The notes under the pieces: generated by a model
What the model was told of the DNA's origin: nothing
Seen by the model: only the letters and a program-made list of their open reading frames with translations
Database searches by the model: none
Translations under genes and position numbers: made by a program
In this document: piece by piece, positions 6,241 through 12,975 of the stretch
How the letters are laid out: each line of letters opens with the position of its first letter
How positions within the stretch are numbered: position 1 is the stretch's first letter
NCBI GenBank assembly: GCA_031553915.1
Contig: JAVBKT010000018.1
Span: 1 to 29,172, forward strand
Direction of reading: 5' to 3'
Source: HGM13862 sp031553915
Lineage (GTDB): Bacteria; Bacillota; Dehalobacteriia; UBA4068
DNA length: 29,172 nt

Positions 6241-7281
6241 ATGAGCGATTATTGTGCGCGGGACAGTTTTGATGCCAGCCATATTAAAGAAACGTCAGCG
6301 CAGCTTAGCTTTGCTGATTATCTGGGGGCCATAAAGGTTAGATGCAATATCGGACGCATGAATTACTCAGTTGCCCCGGGTTTGTATAGGATCAATAATC
6401 CGGATGCCTCTTCGCCGGTGCTGGTCACGGCTAATTATAAATTAACCTTTGACTTGCTGCGGCAGCAGTTAACTGATATTGCGGCCTGGATTTTAGTGCT
6501 GGATAGCCAGGGCATCAATGTCTGGTGTGCATCAGGCAAAGGCACTTTTGGCACCAAAGAGCTGATTATGCGCATTAAAGAAGCAAAATTAGCAGAGCTG
6601 CTTGACCATCAGGAGGTGATTTTGCCCCAACTCAGCGCGGTGGGTGTTGCCGCGCCCATGGTAGAAAAGGCAACGGGCTTTAAGGTAATATACGGACCAA
6701 TTGCGGCTAAGCATATTCCGGCTTTTCTTAGCAGTGGCAAAAAGGCGGATAAAAAGATGCGGGAGATCAAATTTACTTTTATCGACCGCCTGATTCTCAC
6801 TCCGGTGGAGATCGTGCAAGCTGCCAAGCCAACCTTGATGATACTGGGCCTGGTTTTTTTGCTCAATCTGCTCAATCTCACCGCTATCAGCAGCAGCATG
6901 GTTGCCGCTTTCATTGCTGCTGTTTTGGCTGGGTGTTTTTTGACGCCGCTCTTGCTGCCAATCATTCCGGTCAGGTCTTTTGCGCTCAAGGGCTGGATTA
7001 TGGGCTTGCTGGTGGTGGGCATTATCAGCATTGTCTGTGGTTGGTGGAAAAGCCCGCTGGGAATGGTCAGCGCTATTGGCGCATTGTTAGCTTTGCCAAC
7101 GGCATCCACCTATTATGCGCTGTTGTTTACCGGCTCCAGCACCTATGCCTCGCCGTCAGGAGTAGCCAAAGAAACGCCTGTTGCGATCAAATGGATAAAA
7201 ATTTTTGCTGTCACTGGTTTGATTATTTTGCTGTTTGCTAATTTGTTTGGGAGAGGGTGGGTTAATGCTGAGATATTTTAG
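6241..7281 (+). CDS. hgcA: HgcA, corrinoid membrane protein of mercury methylation
   Basis: A 346-residue protein starting after GGAGGG at 6230-6235. The N-terminal part (residues 22-165) is the CdhD-like corrinoid-binding domain with the diagnostic cap-helix motif NVWCASGKGTFGT. Its Cys96 is the residue that in known HgcA coordinates the cobalt of the corrinoid and passes a methyl group to Hg(II). The motif has Ser where most HgcA have Ala or Gly (N-V/I-WCA-A/G-GK). Other family signatures are GRMNYSVAPGLY, SPVLVTANYK and, near the end, LFTGSSTYASPSGV. Residues from about 195 to 340 hold five membrane helices. It overlaps hgcB by 17 bases, so the two are co-translated. In known methylators both proteins are required; whether this organism methylates mercury must be inferred. 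Confidence 0.93.
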   Translation: MSDYCARDSFDASHIKETSAQLSFADYLGAIKVRCNIGRMNYSVAPGLYRINNPDASSPVLVTANYKLTFDLLRQQLTDIAAWILVLDSQGINVWCASGKGTFGTKELIMRIKEAKLAELLDHQEVILPQLSAVGVAAPMVEKATGFKVIYGPIAAKHIPAFLSSGKKADKKMREIKFTFIDRLILTPVEIVQAAKPTLMILGLVFLLNLLNLTAISSSMVAAFIAAVLAGCFLTPLLLPIIPVRSFALKGWIMGLLVVGIISIVCGWWKSPLGMVSAIGALLALPTASTYYALLFTGSSTYASPSGVAKETPVAIKWIKIFAVTGLIILLFANLFGRGWVNAEIF

Positions 7282-7561
7282 TGATATCGTCACCTTAAAA
7301 CTGAACCGGGATAAATGCACCGATTGCGGCCTTTGCTGGACAGTATGTCCGCATGGGGTGTTTGCTGAGGCAGCTGATCAAAAGGCGCAAATTGTCGATA
7401 AAGACGCCTGCATGGAGTGCGGCGCCTGCGCCAGAAACTGTGCCTATGGCGCCATATATGTTAAGGCCAATGTTGGTTGCGCTGTCGCGCATATGAATAT
7501 GCTTAAATTACGCAAGGGTAAGCCGATCAGCGAAGCCTGTGACTGAGTGGAAAATGAATAA
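7265..7561 (+). CDS. hgcB: HgcB, 2[4Fe-4S] ferredoxin of mercury methylation, possibly ending in selenocysteine
   Basis: It starts at the ATG at 7265, inside the end of hgcA, preceded by GGGAGAGGG. Two ferredoxin motifs, CTDCGLCWTVCP (Cys18/21/24/28) and CMECGACARNCA (Cys49/52/55/59), hold the two clusters that reduce HgcA's corrinoid. Cys72 (VGCA) is the conserved family cysteine. HgcB normally ends in a vicinal Cys pair. Here the conventional stop is a TGA at 7544-7546, giving 93 residues that end EACD. Read as selenocysteine, the protein continues Cys92-Asp93-Sec94-VENE to a TAA at 7559-7561. The end given assumes that reading; otherwise the gene ends at 7546. A SECIS-like hairpin starts right after the TAA. 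HgcB identity is firm; the Sec reading is inference. Confidence 0.9.
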
Positions 7562-7580
7562 TGTCTTGCGTGCCAAGACA
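7562..7580 (+). promoter_or_regulatory. Candidate SECIS hairpin after hgcB
   Basis: TGTCTTG (7562-7568) pairs perfectly with CAAGACA (7574-7580) around the loop CGTGC. The loop begins at the 23rd base after the hgcB TGA and has G in its second position, as in bacterial SECIS elements. There is no U tract, so it is not a terminator. It could alternatively be a plain intercistronic hairpin like others in this window. Confidence 0.45.
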
Positions 7581-7615
7581 AAATAGAGCCATATCTTAAA
7601 TAAGGATGTGGCCAA

Positions 7616-7840
7616 ATGGACAAAAACAAGTTAAGCGATACCGAGGCGTTCTTCGTAGATAATAGTGAGGAGGTAGCCTCGGCTCATGAGTGCACCGGCC
7701 TAGCGCAAGCGCCTGTGGGCAATGAAGCCGCGGCAGAAAGCCTGATGGAGATTTATGATGTGCCTTTAGCAATCACTGATACCAAAGAGGCGCAGGCAAA
7801 AGCCGGGTCAAATAAGGAAAAGAACAAACCGCGCAGATAA
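7616..7840 (+). CDS. Small acidic hypothetical protein
   Basis: A 74-residue protein, 54 bases after hgcB and in the same direction. AAGGATG at 7602-7608 serves as its ribosome binding site. It is acidic in the first two thirds and basic at the end (KEKNKPRR), with no membrane helix. A central ECTGLAQAP segment and a MEIYDVPLA segment look conserved; I associate them from memory with short uncharacterised clostridial proteins, without being able to check. No function can be proposed. It may share the hgcAB transcript. Confidence 0.55.
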   Translation: MDKNKLSDTEAFFVDNSEEVASAHECTGLAQAPVGNEAAAESLMEIYDVPLAITDTKEAQAKAGSNKEKNKPRR

Positions 7841-8021
7841 AGGGGTTTCAGCAGATCGCTAAACTTCGCCTTACGACGTTGTTGTTAATAGCAGCCGCCT
7901 GGTCGCGTTCGTTTCTGCTCTCATAAGACTATTTGGGCATAAACTAAAATGTTGCGGCAGATTTTTCGCGCGATAAAGGGCATAATTTAGACAAAAATGG
8001 CCTCTTATGCATAAGCGATGG

Positions 8022-8050
8022 TTGACATAGCTGAAATAGAGGGGTATAAT
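8022..8050 (+). promoter_or_regulatory. Consensus promoter of the FMN riboswitch-ribU transcript
   Basis: TTGACA at 8022-8027, a 17-base spacer and TATAAT at 8045-8050, so transcription should start near 8057, just before the riboswitch. The preceding 7841-8021 holds nothing I can identify. Confidence 0.9.
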
Positions 8051-8074
8051 AACCATACAAAATAAAATATTGGC

Positions 8075-8212
<138 letters not shown>

Positions 8213-8239
8213 ATAGTGAGAAATGGTTTCTTTACTATG

Positions 8240-8267
8240 GTGTCCCGTGTTAGTTGGGGCGTTTTTT
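8240..8267 (+). terminator. Terminator of the FMN riboswitch expression platform
   Basis: GTCCC (8242-8246) pairs with GGGGC (8256-8260), one G-U, followed by TTTTTT at 8262-8267. It lies between the aptamer and the ribU ribosome binding site, so the switch probably works by transcription attenuation. Confidence 0.6.
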
Positions 8268-8318
8268 GTTGTCCACTTTTGAGTTAATCTTTCCGAACAG
8301 CCGGCAAAGGAGAAACTG

Positions 8319-9011
8319 ATGACAAAAGATGAAAAAGAAAATGTTTTAGAGGATAACCAGGTTTTAAATTCTGGCGGAAAAGGGACCCGCAGCCAAACAC
8401 TGCGCCTGGCACAGCTGGCGGTTTTGGTAGCAATATCCTCTCTGCTCGTATTCATTAGCTTTCCGATAATACCGGGAGCGCCGATGGAATATGATATGGC
8501 AAATGTGCCTATTTTGTTTGCGGCATTCGTTTTTGGCACTCCGGCGGGCTTGCTTGTTTTGGTTATCGCAGCTTTTATTCAGGCTTTTTTACTTGGACAT
8601 AATGGTTGGATTGGTTTTTTGATGCATGTAATCAGCTCCGCTACCATGATTTTTGTAGCCAGGGGTATCAGCGCCAAGTTTAAGATGAGTAAAACCGGCA
8701 TGATTATTGGCCTGGTTGCCGGCAGCGTGGCGGTGATGCTGATTATGATTCCGCTCAATTTTATCTTTATGCCAAAGGTTATGATGAACGTACCTATTGC
8801 CGAGGCTTTTTCTATTTTCATCAGCGGCTTAGGCGGTAATATTGATCCCACTCTTTATAGTGAACTTGCCGTTACCGCATATAATACTGTTAAAGGTATG
8901 CTTTTAGTAGCTATTATGCCGTTTAACCTGTTGAAATGTCTACTTAACTCTTTGCTGTTTTATCTGTTGTATCGGGCAGTACCAATGTTGACCAAAAGCA
9001 GACAGCAATAA
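8319..9011 (+). CDS. ribU: Riboflavin ECF transporter substrate-binding subunit RibU
   Basis: A 230-residue membrane protein with about six helices, the S component of an energy-coupling factor transporter that takes up riboflavin with a shared EcfA/A'/T module encoded elsewhere. Family features are the first helix after LRLAQLAVLVAISSLLVFI, the MEYDMANVPILFAAFVFG segment that lines the flavin site, GWIGFLMHVIS, and an N-terminal charged stretch of about 30 residues. The start follows AAAGGAG at 8306-8312. The FMN riboswitch immediately upstream confirms the assignment: high FMN should shut the gene off. Confidence 0.93.
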   Translation: MTKDEKENVLEDNQVLNSGGKGTRSQTLRLAQLAVLVAISSLLVFISFPIIPGAPMEYDMANVPILFAAFVFGTPAGLLVLVIAAFIQAFLLGHNGWIGFLMHVISSATMIFVARGISAKFKMSKTGMIIGLVAGSVAVMLIMIPLNFIFMPKVMMNVPIAEAFSIFISGLGGNIDPTLYSELAVTAYNTVKGMLLVAIMPFNLLKCLLNSLLFYLLYRAVPMLTKSRQQ

Positions 9012-9069
9012 ATATATTTGCCGGGAGCAGGCTATAGCCCGGTTTTGCCGTATAAGAAGAGTATAATAA

Positions 9070-9103
9070 AAAGCGCCCCAAGCCTTAAGGCTTGGGGCGC
9101 TTT
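9070..9103. terminator. Bidirectional terminator between ribU and pta
   Basis: AAAGCGCCCCAAGCC and its exact complement (9089-9103) around TTAA. On the minus strand it is followed by TTTTATTATAC, which makes it the terminator of pta. On the plus strand it has a TTT end and can also stop ribU transcription. Confidence 0.88.
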
Positions 9104-9115
9104 GCTATAGTAAAA

Positions 9116-10108
9116 TTATTTTTGGCAGCAGACCAAAGCTACCGTGTTGACGATATCATCGACTGAGCAGCCGCGGGAAAGGTCATTGATCGGTTTTCTG
9201 ATACCCTGCAAAATGGGGCCGATGGAAACAACATCGCCAAAGTATTGCGAAGCTTTGTAGCAGATATTGCCAGATTGCAAATCTGGGAACACCAAAATAT
9301 TGGCATGTCCGGCCACCGGGCTGCCGGGAGACTTGAATTCGCCGACACTGGGAATAATCGCAGCGTCCATTTGCAGCTCGCCGTCAACCTTCAGATCCGG
9401 AAATTTTTCATGGGCAATCGCCGTCGCCTCCTGCACCTTGCTCACCAGATCATGCTTAGCGCTGCCCTTGGTGGAAAAACTGAGCATGGCAATTTTGGGG
9501 TCTTTGATCTCCGCAATATCACGGGCAGTTTGTTCACAACAATAAGCGACTTCTGCCATTTGTTCCGCAGTGAGTTCAGGGTTAACGGCACAATCGGCAA
9601 AAATAAACACGCCGTCTTCACCCAGCTCTTTTTTGGGAGAAATCATCACAAAGGCGCCGGAAACAAGGCTGACTCCGGGCTTGGTTTTGACGATTTGCAA
9701 AGCAGGACGCAGAACATCGCCGGTAGCATTTTCCGCACCGGCTACCATGCCATAGCAGATATCTTTATAAACCATCATTACGCCAAAATAAAGAGGGTTT
9801 TTCATGGTTTCGATAGCTTTTTCCATGGTCATGCCCTTCTTCTCACGTAGCTGGCAGAATTCTGCGGCAAAATCATCAAAAAGGCTGGAATTGACCGGAT
9901 CAATAATATCAATGCCGTTCAAATCCACCTTGTTTTCAGCGGCGATGGCATGGATAGCATCAACATCGCCCAGCAGGGTGATCTGCGCAATTTTTTCTTT
10001 GGTAAGAATCCCGGCAGCAATGACAGTGCGTTTTTCTGTTCCTTCCGGCAAAACGATATGCTGTCCCAAGGCGCTGGCACGTGCTCTGATTTGTTCAATC
10101 AATCCCAT
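9116..10108 (-). CDS. pta: Phosphate acetyltransferase
   Basis: A 330-residue enzyme that converts acetyl-CoA and phosphate to acetyl phosphate and CoA, the first step of acetate formation with ATP yield. It is the short Pta form without the N-terminal regulatory domain. Family signatures are IVLPEGTEKRT (residues 18-28), YFGVMMVYKDICYGMVAGA, GVFIFADCAVNP, MLSFSTKGSAKHD and the closing GPILQGIRKPINDLSRGC. The start is set by GGAGGT 11 bases upstream. No acetate kinase gene lies beside it. It is transcribed alone, against the direction of its neighbours. Confidence 0.95.
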   Translation of the reverse strand: MGLIEQIRARASALGQHIVLPEGTEKRTVIAAGILTKEKIAQITLLGDVDAIHAIAAENKVDLNGIDIIDPVNSSLFDDFAAEFCQLREKKGMTMEKAIETMKNPLYFGVMMVYKDICYGMVAGAENATGDVLRPALQIVKTKPGVSLVSGAFVMISPKKELGEDGVFIFADCAVNPELTAEQMAEVAYCCEQTARDIAEIKDPKIAMLSFSTKGSAKHDLVSKVQEATAIAHEKFPDLKVDGELQMDAAIIPSVGEFKSPGSPVAGHANILVFPDLQSGNICYKASQYFGDVVSIGPILQGIRKPINDLSRGCSVDDIVNTVALVCCQK

Positions 10109-10317
10109 GATGAATTACCTCCAAAATAAAATAATAAATTAAGAACAATTTTAGCATGTGAGAGGTAAAAATGCAAATAGTGGTTGCGGGATAAGCTAAT
10201 CATCCTGTAGCCAAACACACCAAAAAAAGGTTTAGGATTAACTTTCGCACCCCTAATGGCTAGCCGCCATATCATGTAATAATCTAAAAACCGCGGCAAA
10301 GAAAGAAGGCGGAAAAA
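10109..10317. other. Intergenic region upstream of pta, no gene seen
   Basis: Holds the leaders of pta (minus) and of the small peptide gene (plus). The only visible structure is a short inverted repeat ATGGC-tagcc-GCCAT near 10256-10270. No promoter is convincing. Confidence 0.4.
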
Positions 10318-10404
10318 ATGCTGATGACAATATTATGGGTGCTGGTGAGCATGGTGCTTTTTATCGGCATTGTCGCTTTGATCAGCAGGGGTGGCAGGCA
10401 CTAG
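10318..10404 (+). CDS. Very small membrane peptide (28 residues)
   Basis: An ATG at 10318 preceded by AGAAGGCGG encodes 28 residues: a single hydrophobic helix (ILWVLVSMVLFIGIVALI) followed by SRGGRH and a TAG. The length and composition are those of small single-helix membrane proteins that act as accessory subunits. A perfect terminator 30 bases later supports a real transcription unit. No family can be named. A chance hydrophobic frame remains possible. Confidence 0.45.
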   Translation: MLMTILWVLVSMVLFIGIVALISRGGRH

Positions 10405-10435
10405 ATGTGCGTTTTAGCAGGCAGGCAAACCAAGC

Positions 10436-10463
10436 AAAAGACCGCTCAATTGAGCGGTCTTTT
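10436..10463. terminator. Perfect palindromic terminator
   Basis: AAAAGACCGCTCAA is followed directly by its exact complement TTGAGCGGTCTTTT. A and T tracts flank both sides, so it can serve the small peptide gene (plus) and the cold-shock gene (minus). Confidence 0.85.
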
Positions 10464-10515
10464 GGGTGTGATCAATTATTATATATTGATGCACCTTTAG
10501 CGATGGCAGAATCCT

Positions 10516-10728
10516 TTAGGCAGGGCGAACATTGATTGCGCGCATTCTGCTGCTGTTTTGTGGGTCAGATTCGACATCAAAAGTTACTTTTTGTCCTTCG
10601 TTCAAGGTGCGGAAACCGTCTACTTGAATTGCGGAGAAGTGAACGAAAACATCGTCACTACCATCATCATTAGTGATGAAACCAAAACCTTTGTCTGCGT
10701 TGAACCATTTTACTGTACCATTGTTCAT
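10516..10728 (-). CDS. Cold-shock domain protein (CspA family)
   Basis: A 70-residue single-stranded nucleic-acid-binding protein that acts as an RNA chaperone. The start is at the ATG complementary to 10726-10728, because AGGAGG lies a few bases upstream and the family begins MNNGTVKWFN; an upstream extension of the frame is leader sequence. RNP1 is KGFGFI (residues 13-18) and RNP2 is VFVHF. The transcript has a leader of about 120 bases (promoter at 10855-10883), as is common for cold-shock genes whose leaders control translation. Confidence 0.95.
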   Translation of the reverse strand: MNNGTVKWFNADKGFGFITNDDGSDDVFVHFSAIQVDGFRTLNEGQKVTFDVESDPQNSSRMRAINVRPA

Positions 10729-10854
10729 TGTGGTACCTCCTGAAAAATTTTTGATTCCAGTACATAAAAAAATCCCAAGCCTGGTGCCAATCGAATAATT
10801 ACTGACTGACAAAAGCTTGCGAGACAAATAATTACATAGTTGGAATGCACTTTC

Positions 10855-10883
10855 AGTATAACTTCTTTATCTGCAAATGTCAA
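10855..10883 (-). promoter_or_regulatory. Promoter of the cold-shock gene
   Basis: On the minus strand TTGACA (complement of 10878-10883), a 17-base spacer and TATACT (complement of 10855-10860). Transcription should start near 10848. The stretch 10884-11090 beyond it is AT-rich and holds no gene that I can see. Confidence 0.8.
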
Positions 10884-11096
10884 TGCATTTTTATTAAAAT
10901 TTTTTGTTAAAAATATTCCTTTTATTGCTAGCCTAAAACAATAAGAAATAGTATCCCAAAAACAGCTTTACCGCAAATAATTTTTGCCCGTTTATATTTG
11001 GCATATCATCGAAAAAACAGGAGTATTATGACAAAACGAAGCGGTTTTTACTAACATAATAAGACAATAAAAACCTTCTGCCTGCTCTTTTCTAAA

Positions 11097-11123
11097 GGTC
11101 AAAAATTTTCAATAAAGGTCAAA
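11097..11123 (+). promoter_or_regulatory. Pair of GGTCAAA boxes upstream of the hrcA promoter (CtsR-like half sites)
   Basis: GGTCAAA occurs at 11097-11103 and 11117-11123, exactly 20 bases apart, on the same helix face, ending 6 bases before the -35 box. GGTCAAA is the heptad recognised by the heat-shock repressor CtsR, but CtsR sites normally have the two heptads 10 bases apart. This is a candidate only. Confidence 0.35.
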
Positions 11124-11129
11124 AAAATC

Positions 11130-11158
11130 TTGACATTCTTTGACTTTGGGTGTATATT
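11130..11158 (+). promoter_or_regulatory. Sigma-A promoter of the heat-shock operon
   Basis: TTGACA at 11130-11135, 17 bases, TATATT at 11153-11158. It is followed at once by the CIRCE operator. Confidence 0.9.
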
Positions 11159-11162
11159 AGTA

Positions 11163-11189
11163 TTAGCACTCGATGAGTGAGAGTGCTAT
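11163..11189 (+). promoter_or_regulatory. CIRCE operator (HrcA binding site)
   Basis: TTAGCACTC, nine bases, GAGTGCTAT. It matches the CIRCE consensus TTAGCACTC-N9-GAGTGCTAA at all but the last base. It overlaps the transcription start, so HrcA bound here blocks the operon. Confidence 0.95.
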
Positions 11190-11208
11190 TAAAAAGGAGG
11201 CGACGACG

Positions 11209-12240
11209 ATGGAGGAAAGGAAGAAGCAGGTTTTAAACGCTATTATTACGGATTATATTGTGAATGCCGAACCTGTTGGTTCCCGCGCGGTCGCCAAAAA
11301 ATATGATTTGGGGGTATCGCCTGCGACCATTCGTAATGAAATGAGCGATCTGGAAGAGGAAGGCTACATAGAACAGCCGCATACTTCCGCCGGCCGTGTT
11401 CCTTCTGCCAAGGGTTACCGTTACTATGTGGATAACCTGATGGAAAGAGAGGTTCTTAACCCGGCTCAGCTGATGCAGGTGAAGGAGGTTCTTGCTGCTG
11501 AAACCAGTGAAATAGATGAGTTTATGCGCTCTTGCTGCAATATGATTTCTGCGTTGACCAACTACACTGCTTTGGCGGCGATCCCGGAACAGAGCCGCAG
11601 CACCTTATCCAACATTCAATTGGTGCAGGTCAATGCTTATCAGGTGTTAGTGATTATGCTGGCCTCAACAGGGATTATCCGTCATAAGATGATTGAGGTT
11701 GACGCTCCGATTACCGAGGATGAGCTCAGCCATATTGAGCAGATGCTGCGCCAAAATTTGATTGGCAAAGAGATTAAGCATATCAGCTATGAACTGCTGC
11801 GCGATCTTTTGGCTGACTATCATCTGCGCGAGAGAATGGCTAAGCAGGCTTTGAATATGCTGGAGCATTTAACCAATGATGAAGAGCATAAAATATTTAC
11901 CGGAGGGGTAATGAATATGCTATCTCAGCCGGAGTTCCATGATATTGAGAAACTGAAAAATATGTTTTCTCTGATTGAGGAAGAGGCCAAAATTGAAGAG
12001 CTGTTGAATTCTGCCGGATCTGACCGCCTGACTGTCACTATTGGCGGAGAGATGCCGGTGGAGGGAGCTAAGGACTGCTCAATGGTGGTTGCCAACTATT
12101 TTGTTAATGGGCAAAAGGCCGGCAGTATTGGCGTACTCGGCCCCACCAGGCTGAACTATGGGCGTACGGTTTCCTTGATGGAATTTATTGCTGAGGAATT
12201 ATCCTCTGCCCTGCCGGATAATAATAAGAATAAGAAATAA
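11209..12240 (+). CDS. hrcA: Heat-inducible transcription repressor HrcA
   Basis: A 343-residue repressor of class I heat-shock genes. The start is at 11209, after AAAAGGAGG (11192-11200). A possible earlier ATG at 11173 lies inside the CIRCE spacer and is rejected. The N-terminal winged helix has AEPVGSRAVAKKYDLGVSPA and TIRNEMSDLEEEGYIEQPHT, the signature of the family. The rest is the GAF-like dimerisation domain (SSTL-type STLSNIQLVQV, GVMNMLSQPEFHD, GVLGPTRLNYGRT). It feeds back on its own operon through CIRCE, with GroE availability as the usual signal. grpE follows after 19 bases. Confidence 0.97.
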   Translation: MEERKKQVLNAIITDYIVNAEPVGSRAVAKKYDLGVSPATIRNEMSDLEEEGYIEQPHTSAGRVPSAKGYRYYVDNLMEREVLNPAQLMQVKEVLAAETSEIDEFMRSCCNMISALTNYTALAAIPEQSRSTLSNIQLVQVNAYQVLVIMLASTGIIRHKMIEVDAPITEDELSHIEQMLRQNLIGKEIKHISYELLRDLLADYHLRERMAKQALNMLEHLTNDEEHKIFTGGVMNMLSQPEFHDIEKLKNMFSLIEEEAKIEELLNSAGSDRLTVTIGGEMPVEGAKDCSMVVANYFVNGQKAGSIGVLGPTRLNYGRTVSLMEFIAEELSSALPDNNKNKK

Positions 12241-12259
12241 ATGAGTATGAGGTGAAAAG

Positions 12260-12865
12260 ATGACGGACAATATTAATGAAAAGAAAATGAATCAAACGCA
12301 GGAAAATTTGCCGAGTGACGCGGAACAAAAGTGTGCCGGGGAAGAGGCGGTTGTAGATGAGTTTGAGAGTGAGGCCGAGGCTTTGAAAGCAGCCATTGAG
12401 ACAGGGGATTTTGATATTAAAGAGTTCCTCCACCAATATAAAGAAGCAATAGCTGCGCAAGAAGAGCTTAACGAACGGCTGCTGCGTTTGCAGGCTGATT
12501 TTGAGAATTATCGCCGCAGGAGCCGTAGGGATGCGGAAGAAGCCGGAAAAAATGCCCAGGGCGAGCTTATCTCTACCATATTACCGATACTGGATAATTT
12601 TGACCGCGCTTTAGCCTTGATGAATGATTCGGCGGACAAAGAGGGCGTGGTAATGATCAGCAACCAACTTAAGGATGTTTTACAAAACGTCGGGCTGGCG
12701 GAGATTAAGGCCCTGGGAGAAAGCTTTGACCCCAATATTCATCATTCTGTGGCCCAGCAAGATGTGAGTGAGGAGCAAAAAGGCAAAATCCTTTCGGTGC
12801 TGCAAAAGGGCTATATGTTTAATGATAAGCTGCTGCGCGCTCCCTTGGTGCAAGTAGGGGTATAG
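12260..12865 (+). CDS. grpE: Nucleotide exchange factor GrpE
   Basis: A 201-residue dimeric cofactor that releases ADP from DnaK. The first 60 residues are acidic and disordered. The coiled coil with LNERLLRLQADFENYRRRSR leads into the head domain (ILPILDNFDRALAL, LGESFDPNIHHSVAQQDV, GYMFNDKLLRAPLVQV). AGGTGAAAAG precedes the ATG. It is second in the CIRCE-controlled operon. The 110 bases before dnaK hold no recognisable promoter, so read-through is likely. Confidence 0.96.
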   Translation: MTDNINEKKMNQTQENLPSDAEQKCAGEEAVVDEFESEAEALKAAIETGDFDIKEFLHQYKEAIAAQEELNERLLRLQADFENYRRRSRRDAEEAGKNAQGELISTILPILDNFDRALALMNDSADKEGVVMISNQLKDVLQNVGLAEIKALGESFDPNIHHSVAQQDVSEEQKGKILSVLQKGYMFNDKLLRAPLVQVGV

Positions 12866-12975
12866 ATGCAGTGGCAACTGTAATTGATGTATAGATAGTG
12901 TTAAGAAGCGAATCCTACAAGGGTTCACTAAAATATAAAAAATAACCACTGATATATTTTAAGGAGGAAAAAACT

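Noticed and set aside
7562..7580. The hairpin after hgcB as a terminator
   Set aside because: It is followed by AAAATAG and has no T run.
11173..11208. Earlier ATG for hrcA
   Set aside because: It lies within the CIRCE spacer at the transcription start and has no ribosome binding site.
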